Source: CAZHAM01 sp964530415 (lineage in GTDB: Bacteria > Patescibacteriota > WWE3 > UBA101185 > UBA10185). From it: a DNA stretch of 32,790 nucleotides. Shown here in pieces: positions 1 through 7,275 of this stretch. Made by a program: the position numbers and the translations under genes. Below the pieces are notes generated by a model, which worked only from the letters and a program-made list of their open reading frames with translations, searched no databases and had not been told where the DNA came from. The stretch is taken from the NCBI GenBank assembly GCA_964530415.1, contig CAZHAM010000003.1, positions 1-32,790 of the forward strand. The letters run 5' to 3'. The first letter of the stretch is position 1. Every line of letters begins with the position of its first letter.

Positions 1-1
1 T

Positions 2-130
2 ACCATTAAAATTTTAAGAGATTCTTTACGCGGTACTAACTTAGATTGGGGATTTGAAACAGGTTCCGGTTTCTCTTTTAATGATTGCTTTGCTTTATTT
101 GGGACCATACCTAGCAATTCTAACATATAA
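2..130 (+). CDS. C-terminal fragment of an unknown protein (cut by the window edge)
   Basis: An open frame enters from the left edge and stops with TAA at 128-130, giving about 42 residues with no start codon. The visible tail is rich in Gly, Phe, Asn and Ser (for example LDWGFETGSGFSF) and resembles the end of an extracellular protein, but I recognise no family. It is the only gene at this edge on the plus strand. It converges with the minus-strand gene that stops at 206, and an inverted repeat lies between the two stops. Coding status is inferred from the open frame and that terminator-like position. Confidence 0.45.
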   Translation, partial: TIKILRDSLRGTNLDWGFETGSGFSFNDCFALFGTIPSNSNI

Positions 131-136
131 ATTAAA

Positions 137-170
137 TTTAACCCACAAATACAATATGTGACGGGTTAAA
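137..170. terminator. Inverted repeat between convergent genes, possible terminator
   Basis: TTTAACCC (137-144) pairs perfectly with GGGTTAAA (163-170) around an 18-nt loop that contains a further ACA/TGT match. A run of five T follows at 184-188, somewhat far away. It sits between two convergent stop codons (130 and 206), where a bidirectional terminator is expected. The pairing is seen directly; the function is inferred. Confidence 0.4.
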
Positions 171-205
171 CCGCCACATAATGTTTTTAGACTAATTAAT
201 TTTTC

Positions 206-1156
206 TTACAGAAGAATACTCTGAGCTTCGTTTAACAGCGTACTATCGCCCATTTCCTTGATATCCCTAACAAGCTGTTCCTTAGCCACAACATATAAGC
301 CGTGTACTTCAGATTTTTGGTCGAATATCATGTCTTGTTTAGACAAAACTAGACACAGTTGCGAATCCTCTTCTTTTGAAGGGACTAGCTTCAGAACTCT
401 TTCGTAGTAATCCCTGTCTTCGGGTTTAATGTATACGTGAAGCATTGAGAATGGCCTGATAGGTTTGAATAGTGATAAACCTGCGTTGAGTGTAAAGGCA
501 TACTCCACTCCAGAACCTCGTGCGTTTTTATCAACGTTCTGCGCAATGTCCTTTAAACCGCCCAAACCGCTTTTATAGTAATAGATGTTTTGTGTAGGAG
601 CTTTTTCTTTTATTTCCTCAATTTCCTGCACCGGTTCCTGTGTACTTAAACCGCTTATTAGTTCTTCTTGCGGGGCTTTAACATTTACGTCAGCAGTGTC
701 GGAACTTGCAACTTGATTTTCAAGTGCGCCTTCTTCTTCTTTAAATTTTTTCGCAGCTTCTCTGAATTTTGCCAACCAATCTACTTGTTCCTCCTCTTCG
801 GCAGTTTCTACTTTGGGAGATTCCACTGCAGGTTGCTTTTCTTGGGGCTGGAGCTCCTCAACCATTGGCTCTTCTACTGCCGGCTCTACTGTAACTTCAA
901 CTTGAGTTACTTCAACTTGCTCTACAACCGGAGTAGTTCGCGGTTGCTTTTCTTCTAAATTTCGGGAAGCGGATTCACCATCAGGATACAAAAAATCTAG
1001 TATGTTCTTTTTTGTAAATCTATGACGACCTGTTGCAGTTTTTACTTCTGCACTTAATTTATTTTCTTCTAAGTATCTATACACTGACCTTAAGCTAACT
1101 CCTAATATTTCGGCTACTTCCGTAGAAGTATATAATCTTTCTTGTAGTTCAATCAT
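206..1156 (-). CDS. HTH (MerR/excisionase-like) protein with Glu-rich linker and AbiEi-like C-terminal domain
   Basis: Residues 7-57 form a MerR/HTH_17-type DNA-binding domain (STEVAEILGVSLRSVYRYL, then GRHRFTKKNILDFL). Residues about 65-185 are low-complexity, rich in Glu, Val and Pro, and probably disordered. Residues about 190-316 form a folded domain whose order of elements (YAFTLNAGLSLFKPI, HVYIKPED, LYVVAKEQLVRDIKEMGD) recalls the C-terminal domain of type IV AbiEi antitoxins. That match is made by eye and is uncertain. No AbiEii-like nucleotidyltransferase toxin lies next to it, so it may be an orphan regulator. The ATG is preceded by a TGN-extended, weak -10 (TTTCAT) ending six bases upstream and no Shine-Dalgarno site, fitting a leaderless start. 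Confidence 0.75.
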   Translation of the reverse strand: MIELQERLYTSTEVAEILGVSLRSVYRYLEENKLSAEVKTATGRHRFTKKNILDFLYPDGESASRNLEEKQPRTTPVVEQVEVTQVEVTVEPAVEEPMVEELQPQEKQPAVESPKVETAEEEEQVDWLAKFREAAKKFKEEEGALENQVASSDTADVNVKAPQEELISGLSTQEPVQEIEEIKEKAPTQNIYYYKSGLGGLKDIAQNVDKNARGSGVEYAFTLNAGLSLFKPIRPFSMLHVYIKPEDRDYYERVLKLVPSKEEDSQLCLVLSKQDMIFDQKSEVHGLYVVAKEQLVRDIKEMGDSTLLNEAQSILL

Positions 1157-1198
1157 AACATTATGAAATCACGGCTGATATTTCATGTCAAGAGTTGT

Positions 1199-2089
1199 TT
1201 AACGATCTTTAAGACTTTTTAAGTATACTTTAATTGGAAAAAGTGGAAATGCATTTAATACTCTTTTTAGTTTCCAAGGATGTTGAATCATACTAAAAAG
1301 CCAGCTTATATGATATTTATATGTAAATATTGGCGGTTTATTTATATATCCTGACAAATAATCGAATGTTCTGCCTATCCCTATTCCAATTTTCGCCGGT
1401 ATCTTATTGATGTTTCTTTTTATCCATTTTTCTTGAGTGTACTGATTATATGCTACAAATATGAAATCTAGTTGATCAATATTATGTCTATTCATACAAT
1501 CGTGTATAAATTCTAAGGTTTCTGCGTCATCATTTTCGTTTTTACTGAACTGAGATGTTGAACCAATAATGTTAACATTTGGATACTTTTCTCTTATTTT
1601 AGCAGCAGCTAAGTTTGAGATATCAATTTGATCATTTACGTTTCTTCCTAACCAATCTTTAGGCCAACCTCCCAGAAAAAATATTGAGTAATTCTTTTCA
1701 TGTGACAATTTGCATATTTTTTCAGTAAGTTCTACTCCTGTCACCGTTTCTTCTAAACTGTTAGGTTCTGTCAGGGACATAAACCCAACTTTTAATCCTT
1801 CGAATAGGTACCTAATGGGGTTTTTCTTTAGCGGCTTAACTGTATCGATATATTTTTTTGCCATCAGTACACCGGATCCGTCGGGCACAGATAAAAACGA
1901 CTCATTAATTATATGTTTAAAATCCGCGTGCTTATTGGCTAATAAAATAAATTCAGGGTTTGTAGTACAAATATAGGTTGGCGGTAAATCTTCTAATAAT
2001 CTTTTCTCAATTAACGCCACAGTCTCATCGCAGGTTAGTCCAAAATCAATTTTTACACTCAAAATTTCATCTGTGTAATGATTTCCCAT
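1199..2089 (-). CDS. WecG/TagA/CpsF family glycosyltransferase
   Basis: The 296-residue protein has the family's ordered motifs: TTNPEF (42-47), PDGSGV (69-74), FFLGG (137-141), a QEKW motif (219-222) and GIGRTFDYLSG (237-247). Members transfer N-acetylmannosamine or a similar sugar from a UDP-sugar to a lipid-linked acceptor during wall-polymer or surface-glycan synthesis. The usual G-x-P-K-Q-E element is altered here: Asn, Tyr and Thr replace the Gly, Pro and Lys, while Gln-Glu is kept. The start lies one base after the mreB stop, so the two genes are very likely co-transcribed, linking cell-shape control to envelope polymer synthesis. Acceptor and sugar cannot be told from sequence. Confidence 0.88.
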   Translation of the reverse strand: MGNHYTDEILSVKIDFGLTCDETVALIEKRLLEDLPPTYICTTNPEFILLANKHADFKHIINESFLSVPDGSGVLMAKKYIDTVKPLKKNPIRYLFEGLKVGFMSLTEPNSLEETVTGVELTEKICKLSHEKNYSIFFLGGWPKDWLGRNVNDQIDISNLAAAKIREKYPNVNIIGSTSQFSKNENDDAETLEFIHDCMNRHNIDQLDFIFVAYNQYTQEKWIKRNINKIPAKIGIGIGRTFDYLSGYINKPPIFTYKYHISWLFSMIQHPWKLKRVLNAFPLFPIKVYLKSLKDR

Positions 2090-2090
2090 A

Positions 2091-3095
2091 TTATCTTTTG
2101 ATCATACTCCTGTTAAAAATATCAAAGTTTTCTATCGCTCTGCCTAATCCTTTTACCACACATAATAAGGGATCATCGGCAACGTGTGCGGCAACTCCCG
2201 TATACCCGGATATATACTTATCAAGGTTTCTGAGTAAAGCTGTGCCTCCACTAAGAACAATTCCTTTATCAATAATATCTGAGGACAGCTCAGGTGGTGT
2301 TTTTTCTAATACGTTTTTAATTGCAAGCCCGATCTGGCTTAAAGGTTGAATTAAACAAGAAGCTATTTCGGTGGAAGATAATGAGACAGTCCTAGGAAAA
2401 CCTGATATTGAATCGCGTCCTTTTACCTCTAAACTGATTTCTCTGGCAAGCGGGGTAGCTGATCCGATTTGAATTTTTACCTGTTCCGCTGTCGTGTCCC
2501 CTATTACTAAACCGTACTGTCTTCTAATATATGAGGTAATTATTTCATCCAAAGCATTACCACCAATTCTTATACTTCCATGAACAACCATTCCGTATAA
2601 AGAAACTATCGCTATTTCTGTTGTACCTCCCCCAATATTTACAATCATATTGCCTGAAGGCTCCCCTACCGGCAAACCTGCTCCAATAGCAGCGGCTAAA
2701 GGTTCGGGGATTAGATAAGCTGTTTTTGCACCTGCTGAATAGGCCGCTTCAAGAACTGCCCTTGCTTCAACTGAGGTAGCACCGGCCGGAATTGAAATAA
2801 CTACATCGGGCTTAATAAATCTGTACTGCCCCATAATTTTATTTATAAAGTATCTTAAGAGTGCTTCAGTAACAACATAATCGGCTATAACCCCATCTTT
2901 GAGCGGGCGCGTTGCTGTAATGTTCTCCGGTGTTTTCCCAAGCATTTCTCTAGCCTCGTTTCCTACAGCCAACACACGCTCATCATCTACAGAAACCGCG
3001 ACTACAGTGGGTTCTTTTAACACAATACCTTTTCCCGACACATAAACTACGGAATTGGCAGTACCAAGGTCGATTGCTATTTTCTTGCCAAGCAT
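2091..3095 (-). CDS. mreB: Rod shape-determining protein MreB
   Basis: This actin-like ATPase polymerises under the membrane and guides wall synthesis. The 334 residues match the family length. Phosphate-1 motif DLGTANS is at 9-15, the EP-LAAAIGAGLP segment at 131-142, and phosphate-2 motif IGGGTTE at 154-160, followed by SIRIGG and the C-terminal LSGGTALLRNLD. The residue before IGGGTTE is Asn153, where well-studied MreB proteins have Asp; that Asp is needed for ATPase function in model MreBs. The gene shares a 36-bp divergent intergenic region with the PEGA gene and appears leaderless: TGA-TATTAT at 3102-3107 ends six bases before the ATG. It is followed directly by the WecG-like gene. Confidence 0.96.
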   Translation of the reverse strand: MLGKKIAIDLGTANSVVYVSGKGIVLKEPTVVAVSVDDERVLAVGNEAREMLGKTPENITATRPLKDGVIADYVVTEALLRYFINKIMGQYRFIKPDVVISIPAGATSVEARAVLEAAYSAGAKTAYLIPEPLAAAIGAGLPVGEPSGNMIVNIGGGTTEIAIVSLYGMVVHGSIRIGGNALDEIITSYIRRQYGLVIGDTTAEQVKIQIGSATPLAREISLEVKGRDSISGFPRTVSLSSTEIASCLIQPLSQIGLAIKNVLEKTPPELSSDIIDKGIVLSGGTALLRNLDKYISGYTGVAAHVADDPLLCVVKGLGRAIENFDIFNRSMIKR

Positions 3096-3131
3096 GCGTA
3101 CATAATATCATTATTCTGGTAAAATGGATTT
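3096..3131. promoter_or_regulatory. Compact divergent promoter between mreB and the PEGA gene
   Basis: Only 36 bp separate the two start codons. On the minus strand an extended -10 (TGA-TATTAT, box 3102-3107) ends 6 nt before the mreB ATG. On the plus strand an extended -10 (TGG-TAAAAT, box 3120-3125) ends 6 nt before the PEGA ATG. Neither gene has a Shine-Dalgarno site. Transcription would start at or next to each A of ATG. No good -35 is visible, and each upstream region would lie inside the other gene's start. Boxes are seen directly; leaderless use is inferred. Confidence 0.65.
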
Positions 3132-4289
3132 ATGCAGAAGATTAAATTATTCTTACAAACATTTTTGACCATTATCCTCATTATCGGCATAACAACGGCA
3201 CTTTATTTATATACCTCCGGATATAGATTGGAGAAAGGTGAAGAGGAAACAATAGACTTAACTCAAACGGGTATGGTGAGTGCAAAGTCTATTCCAGAAG
3301 GTGCCAGTGTGTACCTTGATGATGAATTGCGAACGGCTACAAACGACACGATTTCCGGAATTGACCCAGGAACTCACAAATTAAGAATAGTGAAAAAAGG
3401 CTTTGTTGAATGGGAAAAGGATATTGAAATATTTGCCGAACTTGTAACCGACATTACTGCTGTAATGGTCTCTCAAAGCCCTAGAATTGAACCTCTGACC
3501 AATACAGGTGCCAAACTTCCAAGCGTGTCACCCTCGTTAAATAAAATCGCTTATTTTTCTGAAGATATCGAACAACCCGGAATATGGGTAATTCCGTTGA
3601 GTGGTGCCGGTTTAAATTTATTTCGATCAAACCCAGCAGTTGCTATTGAGGACACACGATTTACAAAATACTCCCAGGGTAAAAACATTGAATGGTCAAC
3701 AAACGAAAATATGCTCTTAATTGAGGGTAATAACAGCGTGTTTTATCTTGTAGATCTTCAGACTAACACAGCTGAAACAACTTCGACACCGGAGGCAGTA
3801 AGAATTACCTGGAAAGAAGAGCTGACTCAAAAAAGAATGGACTTTCTTGAAAAATTAGATGTCCGCCAAGAGATGGAACAAACAGCAATGTCAGATAAAA
3901 CATTGTGGGCACCAGATGAAAAAAAGTTTTTATACACAGTGCAAAACGGCGATCAACTTGAATATAGGGTTTACAATATGGAATCACCTCTTCCTGTGGG
4001 AGAGAAAATTGATACCTTAGCTTTTACTAGAAACGTAAACGATCCCCAGCCAAATATCACATGGTACTCTGATAGTTTTCACTTAATACTTTCAGAAGGA
4101 AATATCAACGATGAAAAGAGAGGTACCGTAAGCATAATCAGAATTGACGGCACTAACCAAACGGAAATTTATAACAATACGCTGTTCTCTGAAAAAGCCT
4201 TCAGCGCACCAGGCGGAGATAAAGTTATAATACTCACCTCCTTTAAGTCAGGGGAACAAACAGATCTTTATACTGTTAGCATAAGATAA
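3132..4289 (+). CDS. Membrane-anchored PEGA-domain protein with beta-propeller-like repeats
   Basis: A signal-anchor helix spans residues 6-27. A PEGA domain covers about 46-115 (SIPEGASVYLDDE, then GIDPGTHKLRIVKKGF), a fold usually found in surface proteins of bacteria and archaea. The remaining ~265 residues contain repeated blocks of the type PSLNKIAYFSED, WSTNENMLLIEG, WAPDEKKFLYTV and WYSDSFHLILSEG, which look like TolB/WD-type beta-propeller blades facing the outside. No enzymatic motif is seen. Start: a -10-like TAAAAT ends six bases before the ATG, so the message is probably leaderless. Its stop lies five bases from the stop of the convergent sortase gene. A role in envelope structure or ligand binding is inferred. 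Confidence 0.82.
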   Translation: MQKIKLFLQTFLTIILIIGITTALYLYTSGYRLEKGEEETIDLTQTGMVSAKSIPEGASVYLDDELRTATNDTISGIDPGTHKLRIVKKGFVEWEKDIEIFAELVTDITAVMVSQSPRIEPLTNTGAKLPSVSPSLNKIAYFSEDIEQPGIWVIPLSGAGLNLFRSNPAVAIEDTRFTKYSQGKNIEWSTNENMLLIEGNNSVFYLVDLQTNTAETTSTPEAVRITWKEELTQKRMDFLEKLDVRQEMEQTAMSDKTLWAPDEKKFLYTVQNGDQLEYRVYNMESPLPVGEKIDTLAFTRNVNDPQPNITWYSDSFHLILSEGNINDEKRGTVSIIRIDGTNQTEIYNNTLFSEKAFSAPGGDKVIILTSFKSGEQTDLYTVSIR

Positions 4290-4294
4290 AGATT

Positions 4295-5005
4295 TTACTC
4301 AGCGAGCTCTGGATCGTTATAATTTATAAGCCTAGCCGTAATCACCATTCTATTTAAAGTCGTTCCAGGAGGATCGCATGTTTGAAGGGTTAAAATAGGC
4401 TCAATAACAGGTCTGGATATCGGATAAGTGTTCCATCCTTTATAAACTTCCTTGCCAACTACCTCATAAATGAAATGCTTTTCATTGTAAAACAGGTGAA
4501 TTTTATCTTTATTTTCGAGCTTTCTAAGAAGATTAAATACCGTGGAATATTTCCCCATATCCCAAAAGTTCAGCGAAGCGTGTGCAAATAGATACACGTT
4601 TCCGGGTTTTGTTGACGGGTAATCAGAGGTTAAGGCGTGCGCGATCCCCTCTTTTAAAGCTTCGTTATATTTTTTTGGATCTGTGACAGAAACATTTGCA
4701 ACAACCGGAGCGTTTATTCCAATTTTTTCTACTATTATAGAGAAATCTTTGTTTACGGGAGAGATAATTGTCGGGGTTGCGGATAACAGTCCGCCGAAAA
4801 CGCTTCCCTGTCCTCCCCCAGCTTGGTTGTCTAAACTTAGGTTATCGCTCAAAATAATTTGCTTATTACCTGAAACTTTAAGTGAATACCACAGTTCGCT
4901 CAGTAAAATTGGGCCAAAAGTAATCAGTAGAATTACAATTCCAGTTGAAATTAAAATCGAGGGCAGAACTTTAAAATACAATATCTTTAACTTTTTAATC
5001 TTCAC
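4295..5005 (-). CDS. Sortase family transpeptidase (class uncertain)
   Basis: Sortases cut a C-terminal sorting signal and join the protein to a cell-surface amine. An N-terminal membrane anchor (15-35) precedes a short linker and the sortase barrel (about 88-230). The catalytic triad is visible: His142 in LFAHAS, Cys210 in LQTCDPPG and Arg219 in NRMVITA. The start codon is GTG. No Shine-Dalgarno site fits, but TATACT (5012-5017) ends six bases upstream, so a leaderless GTG start is likely. No LPxTG substrate is encoded next to it; the LPKTG protein at 23,112 may be shared or belong to the other sortase. The class could be D- or E-like and is not assigned. Confidence 0.9.
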   Translation of the reverse strand: MKIKKLKILYFKVLPSILISTGIVILLITFGPILLSELWYSLKVSGNKQIILSDNLSLDNQAGGGQGSVFGGLLSATPTIISPVNKDFSIIVEKIGINAPVVANVSVTDPKKYNEALKEGIAHALTSDYPSTKPGNVYLFAHASLNFWDMGKYSTVFNLLRKLENKDKIHLFYNEKHFIYEVVGKEVYKGWNTYPISRPVIEPILTLQTCDPPGTTLNRMVITARLINYNDPELAE

Positions 5006-5218
5006 CCTCTAAGTATAGTAGTCGCGGACGCAAATATAAAGAATGCCAGTCTATGAAAATAGTTTTACGGGGAACATATTACTAAAATGTCTTACGAGTG
5101 TGGTTTCTTGTTGGTATAAAAATGAATAACTTATTTTCTGGAATTATGAAATTTGGAATTTATTTTAATCTCGACGAACACGTATTTCGCAGTTTTAATT
5201 GAAAGTATATGAAAATAA

Positions 5219-5296
5219 TGGTCGGGGTGACAGGACTCGAACCTGCGGCCTCGCGAACCCGAATCGCGCGCTCTAAGCCAACTGAGCTACACCCCG
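5219..5296 (-). tRNA. tRNA-Pro (anticodon CGG)
   Basis: Read on the minus strand the gene starts CGGGGUG, paired with CACCCCG in the acceptor stem, has a D-arm GCUC/GAGC, an anticodon stem CGCGA/UCGCG with loop UUCGGGU (anticodon CGG, G37 as usual for proline), T-loop UUCGAGU, discriminator A and an encoded CCA. First of three minus-strand tRNA genes by coordinate, last in transcription order. Confidence 0.96.
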
Positions 5297-5309
5297 AAAC
5301 TGCAATTTA

Positions 5310-5384
5310 TGGTGCCCCCAGCAGGAATTGAACCTGCATTTCAGACTTAGGAGGTCCGCGTTCTGTCCGTTGAACTATGAGGGC
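5310..5384 (-). tRNA. tRNA-Arg (anticodon CCU)
   Basis: Acceptor stem GCCCUCA/UGGGGGC, D-arm GUUC/GAAC, anticodon stem CGGAC/GUCUG with loop CUCCUAA (anticodon CCU, reading AGG), T-arm GCAGG/CCUGC with loop UUCAAUU, discriminator A and an encoded CCA. It is spaced 13 bp from tRNA-Pro and 4 bp from tRNA-Ser, so the three are probably cut from one transcript. Confidence 0.95.
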
Positions 5385-5388
5385 TAAA

Positions 5389-5478
5389 TGGCGGAGGGAG
5401 AGGGATTCGAACCCTCGATAGCCTTGCGGCTATAGTGGTTTTCAAGACCACCGCACTAGACCACTATGCGATCCCTCC
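5389..5478 (-). tRNA. tRNA-Ser (anticodon UGA)
   Basis: A 90-nt class II tRNA with acceptor GGAGGGA/UCCCUCC, anticodon loop CUUGAAA (anticodon UGA, reading UCA), a long variable arm with a GAUAGCC-type stem as expected for serine, discriminator G and an encoded CCA. It is the first gene of the tRNA transcript. Confidence 0.96.
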
Positions 5479-5503
5479 ACAGTTCAAAGTAAATTCAAGT
5501 GAT

Positions 5504-5509
5504 ATTATA
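5504..5509 (-). promoter_or_regulatory. Extended -10 box for the tRNA cluster
   Basis: TGC-TATAAT on the minus strand, a consensus hexamer with the extended TGN element, 25 bp upstream of tRNA-Ser. No convincing -35 at 17 bp is seen. Confidence 0.6.
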
Positions 5510-5527
5510 GCAATAAATCTATGGAGT

Positions 5528-6109
5528 TTAATAAGAGTATAGATCTTCGTGTACTCTTCTGTACGGGAGTATCTCTTCGGGTTTAAACCAAAGCTTTATT
5601 TCTTCTTTAGCTTCTTCTTCTGTTCCGGATGCGTGTACAAGGTTGTAAACGGTTCGACTTTTCTTATTTGCGTATATAGCTGAATCAAGCGAAAAATCCC
5701 CCCTTATGGTACCGGGCAATGCTTTAACAGGAATTGTCTCTCCTGTGATACTTCTCACTCTCTCAACGGCGTGTACGCCCTCAAGAACCACAGCTAGAAC
5801 CGGACCGGACATCAAAAATTCAGCATTCCATTTTTTAACTATTTCGCCAACTTCTAAAGGATCTACAGTTCCAACATTTGCCATTAAATCTACGCCATAT
5901 TTCTCACAATCATCGATTGTTCTCTGCCCGACTTTCAATTTCCATTCATTCGAATCCGGATAATGCCTGGTGGCGAGGTCTAGATCTGCCTGGACAAGTT
6001 TGACACCGACAATCTTAAGACCTGAACGTTCAAATCTGTGGATAATTTCGCCTAAAATTCCTCTTTTTACTGCATCGGGCTTTAAAAGCACTAAAGTCTG
6101 TTGAACCAT
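5528..6109 (-). CDS. ndk: Nucleoside diphosphate kinase, enlarged form
   Basis: Transfers the terminal phosphate between nucleoside tri- and diphosphates through a phospho-histidine. N-terminal QTLVLLKPDAVKRG and the active-site segment NLVHASG with His159 identify the family. At 193 residues it is longer than the usual 130-150. Extra sequence lies in the middle (about 52-98) and between the GTIRGDF segment (134-139) and the active site, plus a C-terminal extension. The start is supported by TGA-TATAAA (6116-6121) ending six bases before the ATG, with no Shine-Dalgarno site, as for a leaderless message. It lies just upstream of the tRNA cluster but the tRNAs have their own promoter. Confidence 0.95.
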   Translation of the reverse strand: MVQQTLVLLKPDAVKRGILGEIIHRFERSGLKIVGVKLVQADLDLATRHYPDSNEWKLKVGQRTIDDCEKYGVDLMANVGTVDPLEVGEIVKKWNAEFLMSGPVLAVVLEGVHAVERVRSITGETIPVKALPGTIRGDFSLDSAIYANKKSRTVYNLVHASGTEEEAKEEIKLWFKPEEILPYRRVHEDLYSY

Positions 6110-6147
6110 ATAAAATTTATATCAAAATAAAAATTGAAGGTCTATGG

Positions 6148-7200
6148 CTAAATTTTGATCTTTTCTACACTAAAAGTGCTGTCGGTATAGATTGATAAGA
6201 TCTCAAAGTTTGGCCCATCTAAATTTCTACTCTTATTAACGGCTCCTGTAACAAAATGGAGCAGTTCCGGTTTAGTTTCGTCTTCGTTTTGACTAAATAA
6301 GTGCTGGTCGGCAGCAATAACTGCTCTTACGTCAAAACCGCGAATCAAATTTAATAATTCGTTAGCCTGGCTTCTAACTTCTGGGACTTCTTCGCCATCT
6401 GAGTAACCCATTATCACCCTGCTAACCGGGTGGTATAAAGGCTGAGCTAAAAGCACAAAATCGGCGTTCTTTACTTCCCGGGTAAACCAATCGAGATCGC
6501 TTTGGGTGAGAGAGGTAAAGTTTTTGCTGTTATCAAAAAGAACAAATTTAAAAGTTCCTATATTTACTATCTGATTTCTTAAATCGAATACCTCAGCAAA
6601 GTATTCTTCGGCAGGTTTTTTATCTTCAACAGAGTCTGCCAAATCGTGATCGCCCGGTAAGATATAATACTCAAGCTCAGCATCATCTAACACTTTCTTT
6701 CCTTCTCGTAGGGCAGGCAAATCTCCATAATTAGTTAGATCGCCAAGAAAAAATACGGTTTCGGCTCCGAACTCTTTCGCTTTCAAAAGCGCTTCTCTCA
6801 AAGATTCAAAATCGTCTTCGCTATCTGCAATTAATGCTAGTTTAAAAGCAATTTCCTTACCTTCTGTTTGCGCACTTGACGAGTCTGAATATTCGGCTTG
6901 ATCAATGTTTTCCGATTCTAATGTCGAAGCGGAATCAGAAGCTGTAAGGTGTACAGAAGTCTCGTTTATTCTTTGTGCAAAAATACCGGCTACCCTACCC
7001 GCCTGCTCCTCGTCTATGTTTAGTTTGGATAATAGTGGTCGGGCTAATTTTGCGAGTTTAACAGGGTCCATACTGTATAAACTACGTACTGTAACTGAAA
7101 TTCCAAGTACAAAAGCCGTTAGGATGACGACTGAGATTAACGATCTAAATAACCGTTTAAAGATGTTATTCCTGTTCGAATTTTTTGTAGCTTTAGCCAT
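6148..7200 (-). CDS. Membrane-anchored calcineurin-like metallophosphoesterase with degenerate motifs
   Basis: One transmembrane helix (about 17-38) anchors an extracellular domain. From about residue 120 the protein follows the metallophosphoesterase order: ALIADSEDD (motif I, normally DxH), FFLGDLTNYGD (motif II), LPGDHD (motif III, in place of GNH), LYHP (motif IV) and AADQHLF (motif V, normally GHxH). Two of the metal-binding histidines are therefore missing or replaced (motif I and the first His of motif V), so metal content or activity may differ from the family norm. The substrate is unknown. It lies between argS and ndk on the same strand. A TATAAT (about 7225-7230, minus strand) could give a short leader. 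Confidence 0.8.
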   Translation of the reverse strand: MAKATKNSNRNNIFKRLFRSLISVVILTAFVLGISVTVRSLYSMDPVKLAKLARPLLSKLNIDEEQAGRVAGIFAQRINETSVHLTASDSASTLESENIDQAEYSDSSSAQTEGKEIAFKLALIADSEDDFESLREALLKAKEFGAETVFFLGDLTNYGDLPALREGKKVLDDAELEYYILPGDHDLADSVEDKKPAEEYFAEVFDLRNQIVNIGTFKFVLFDNSKNFTSLTQSDLDWFTREVKNADFVLLAQPLYHPVSRVIMGYSDGEEVPEVRSQANELLNLIRGFDVRAVIAADQHLFSQNEDETKPELLHFVTGAVNKSRNLDGPNFEILSIYTDSTFSVEKIKI

Positions 7201-7275
7201 AGTGATATCTTATTACTACATAATATTATACGTTTTTACACAGGGATCCGCACCTTACCAACAAATCCCCAAGTT

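Noticed and set aside
668..958. Plus-strand frame opposite the HTH protein
   Set aside because: Phe/Leu/Cys-rich mirror of the Glu-rich linker on the other strand; no ribosome site or family match.
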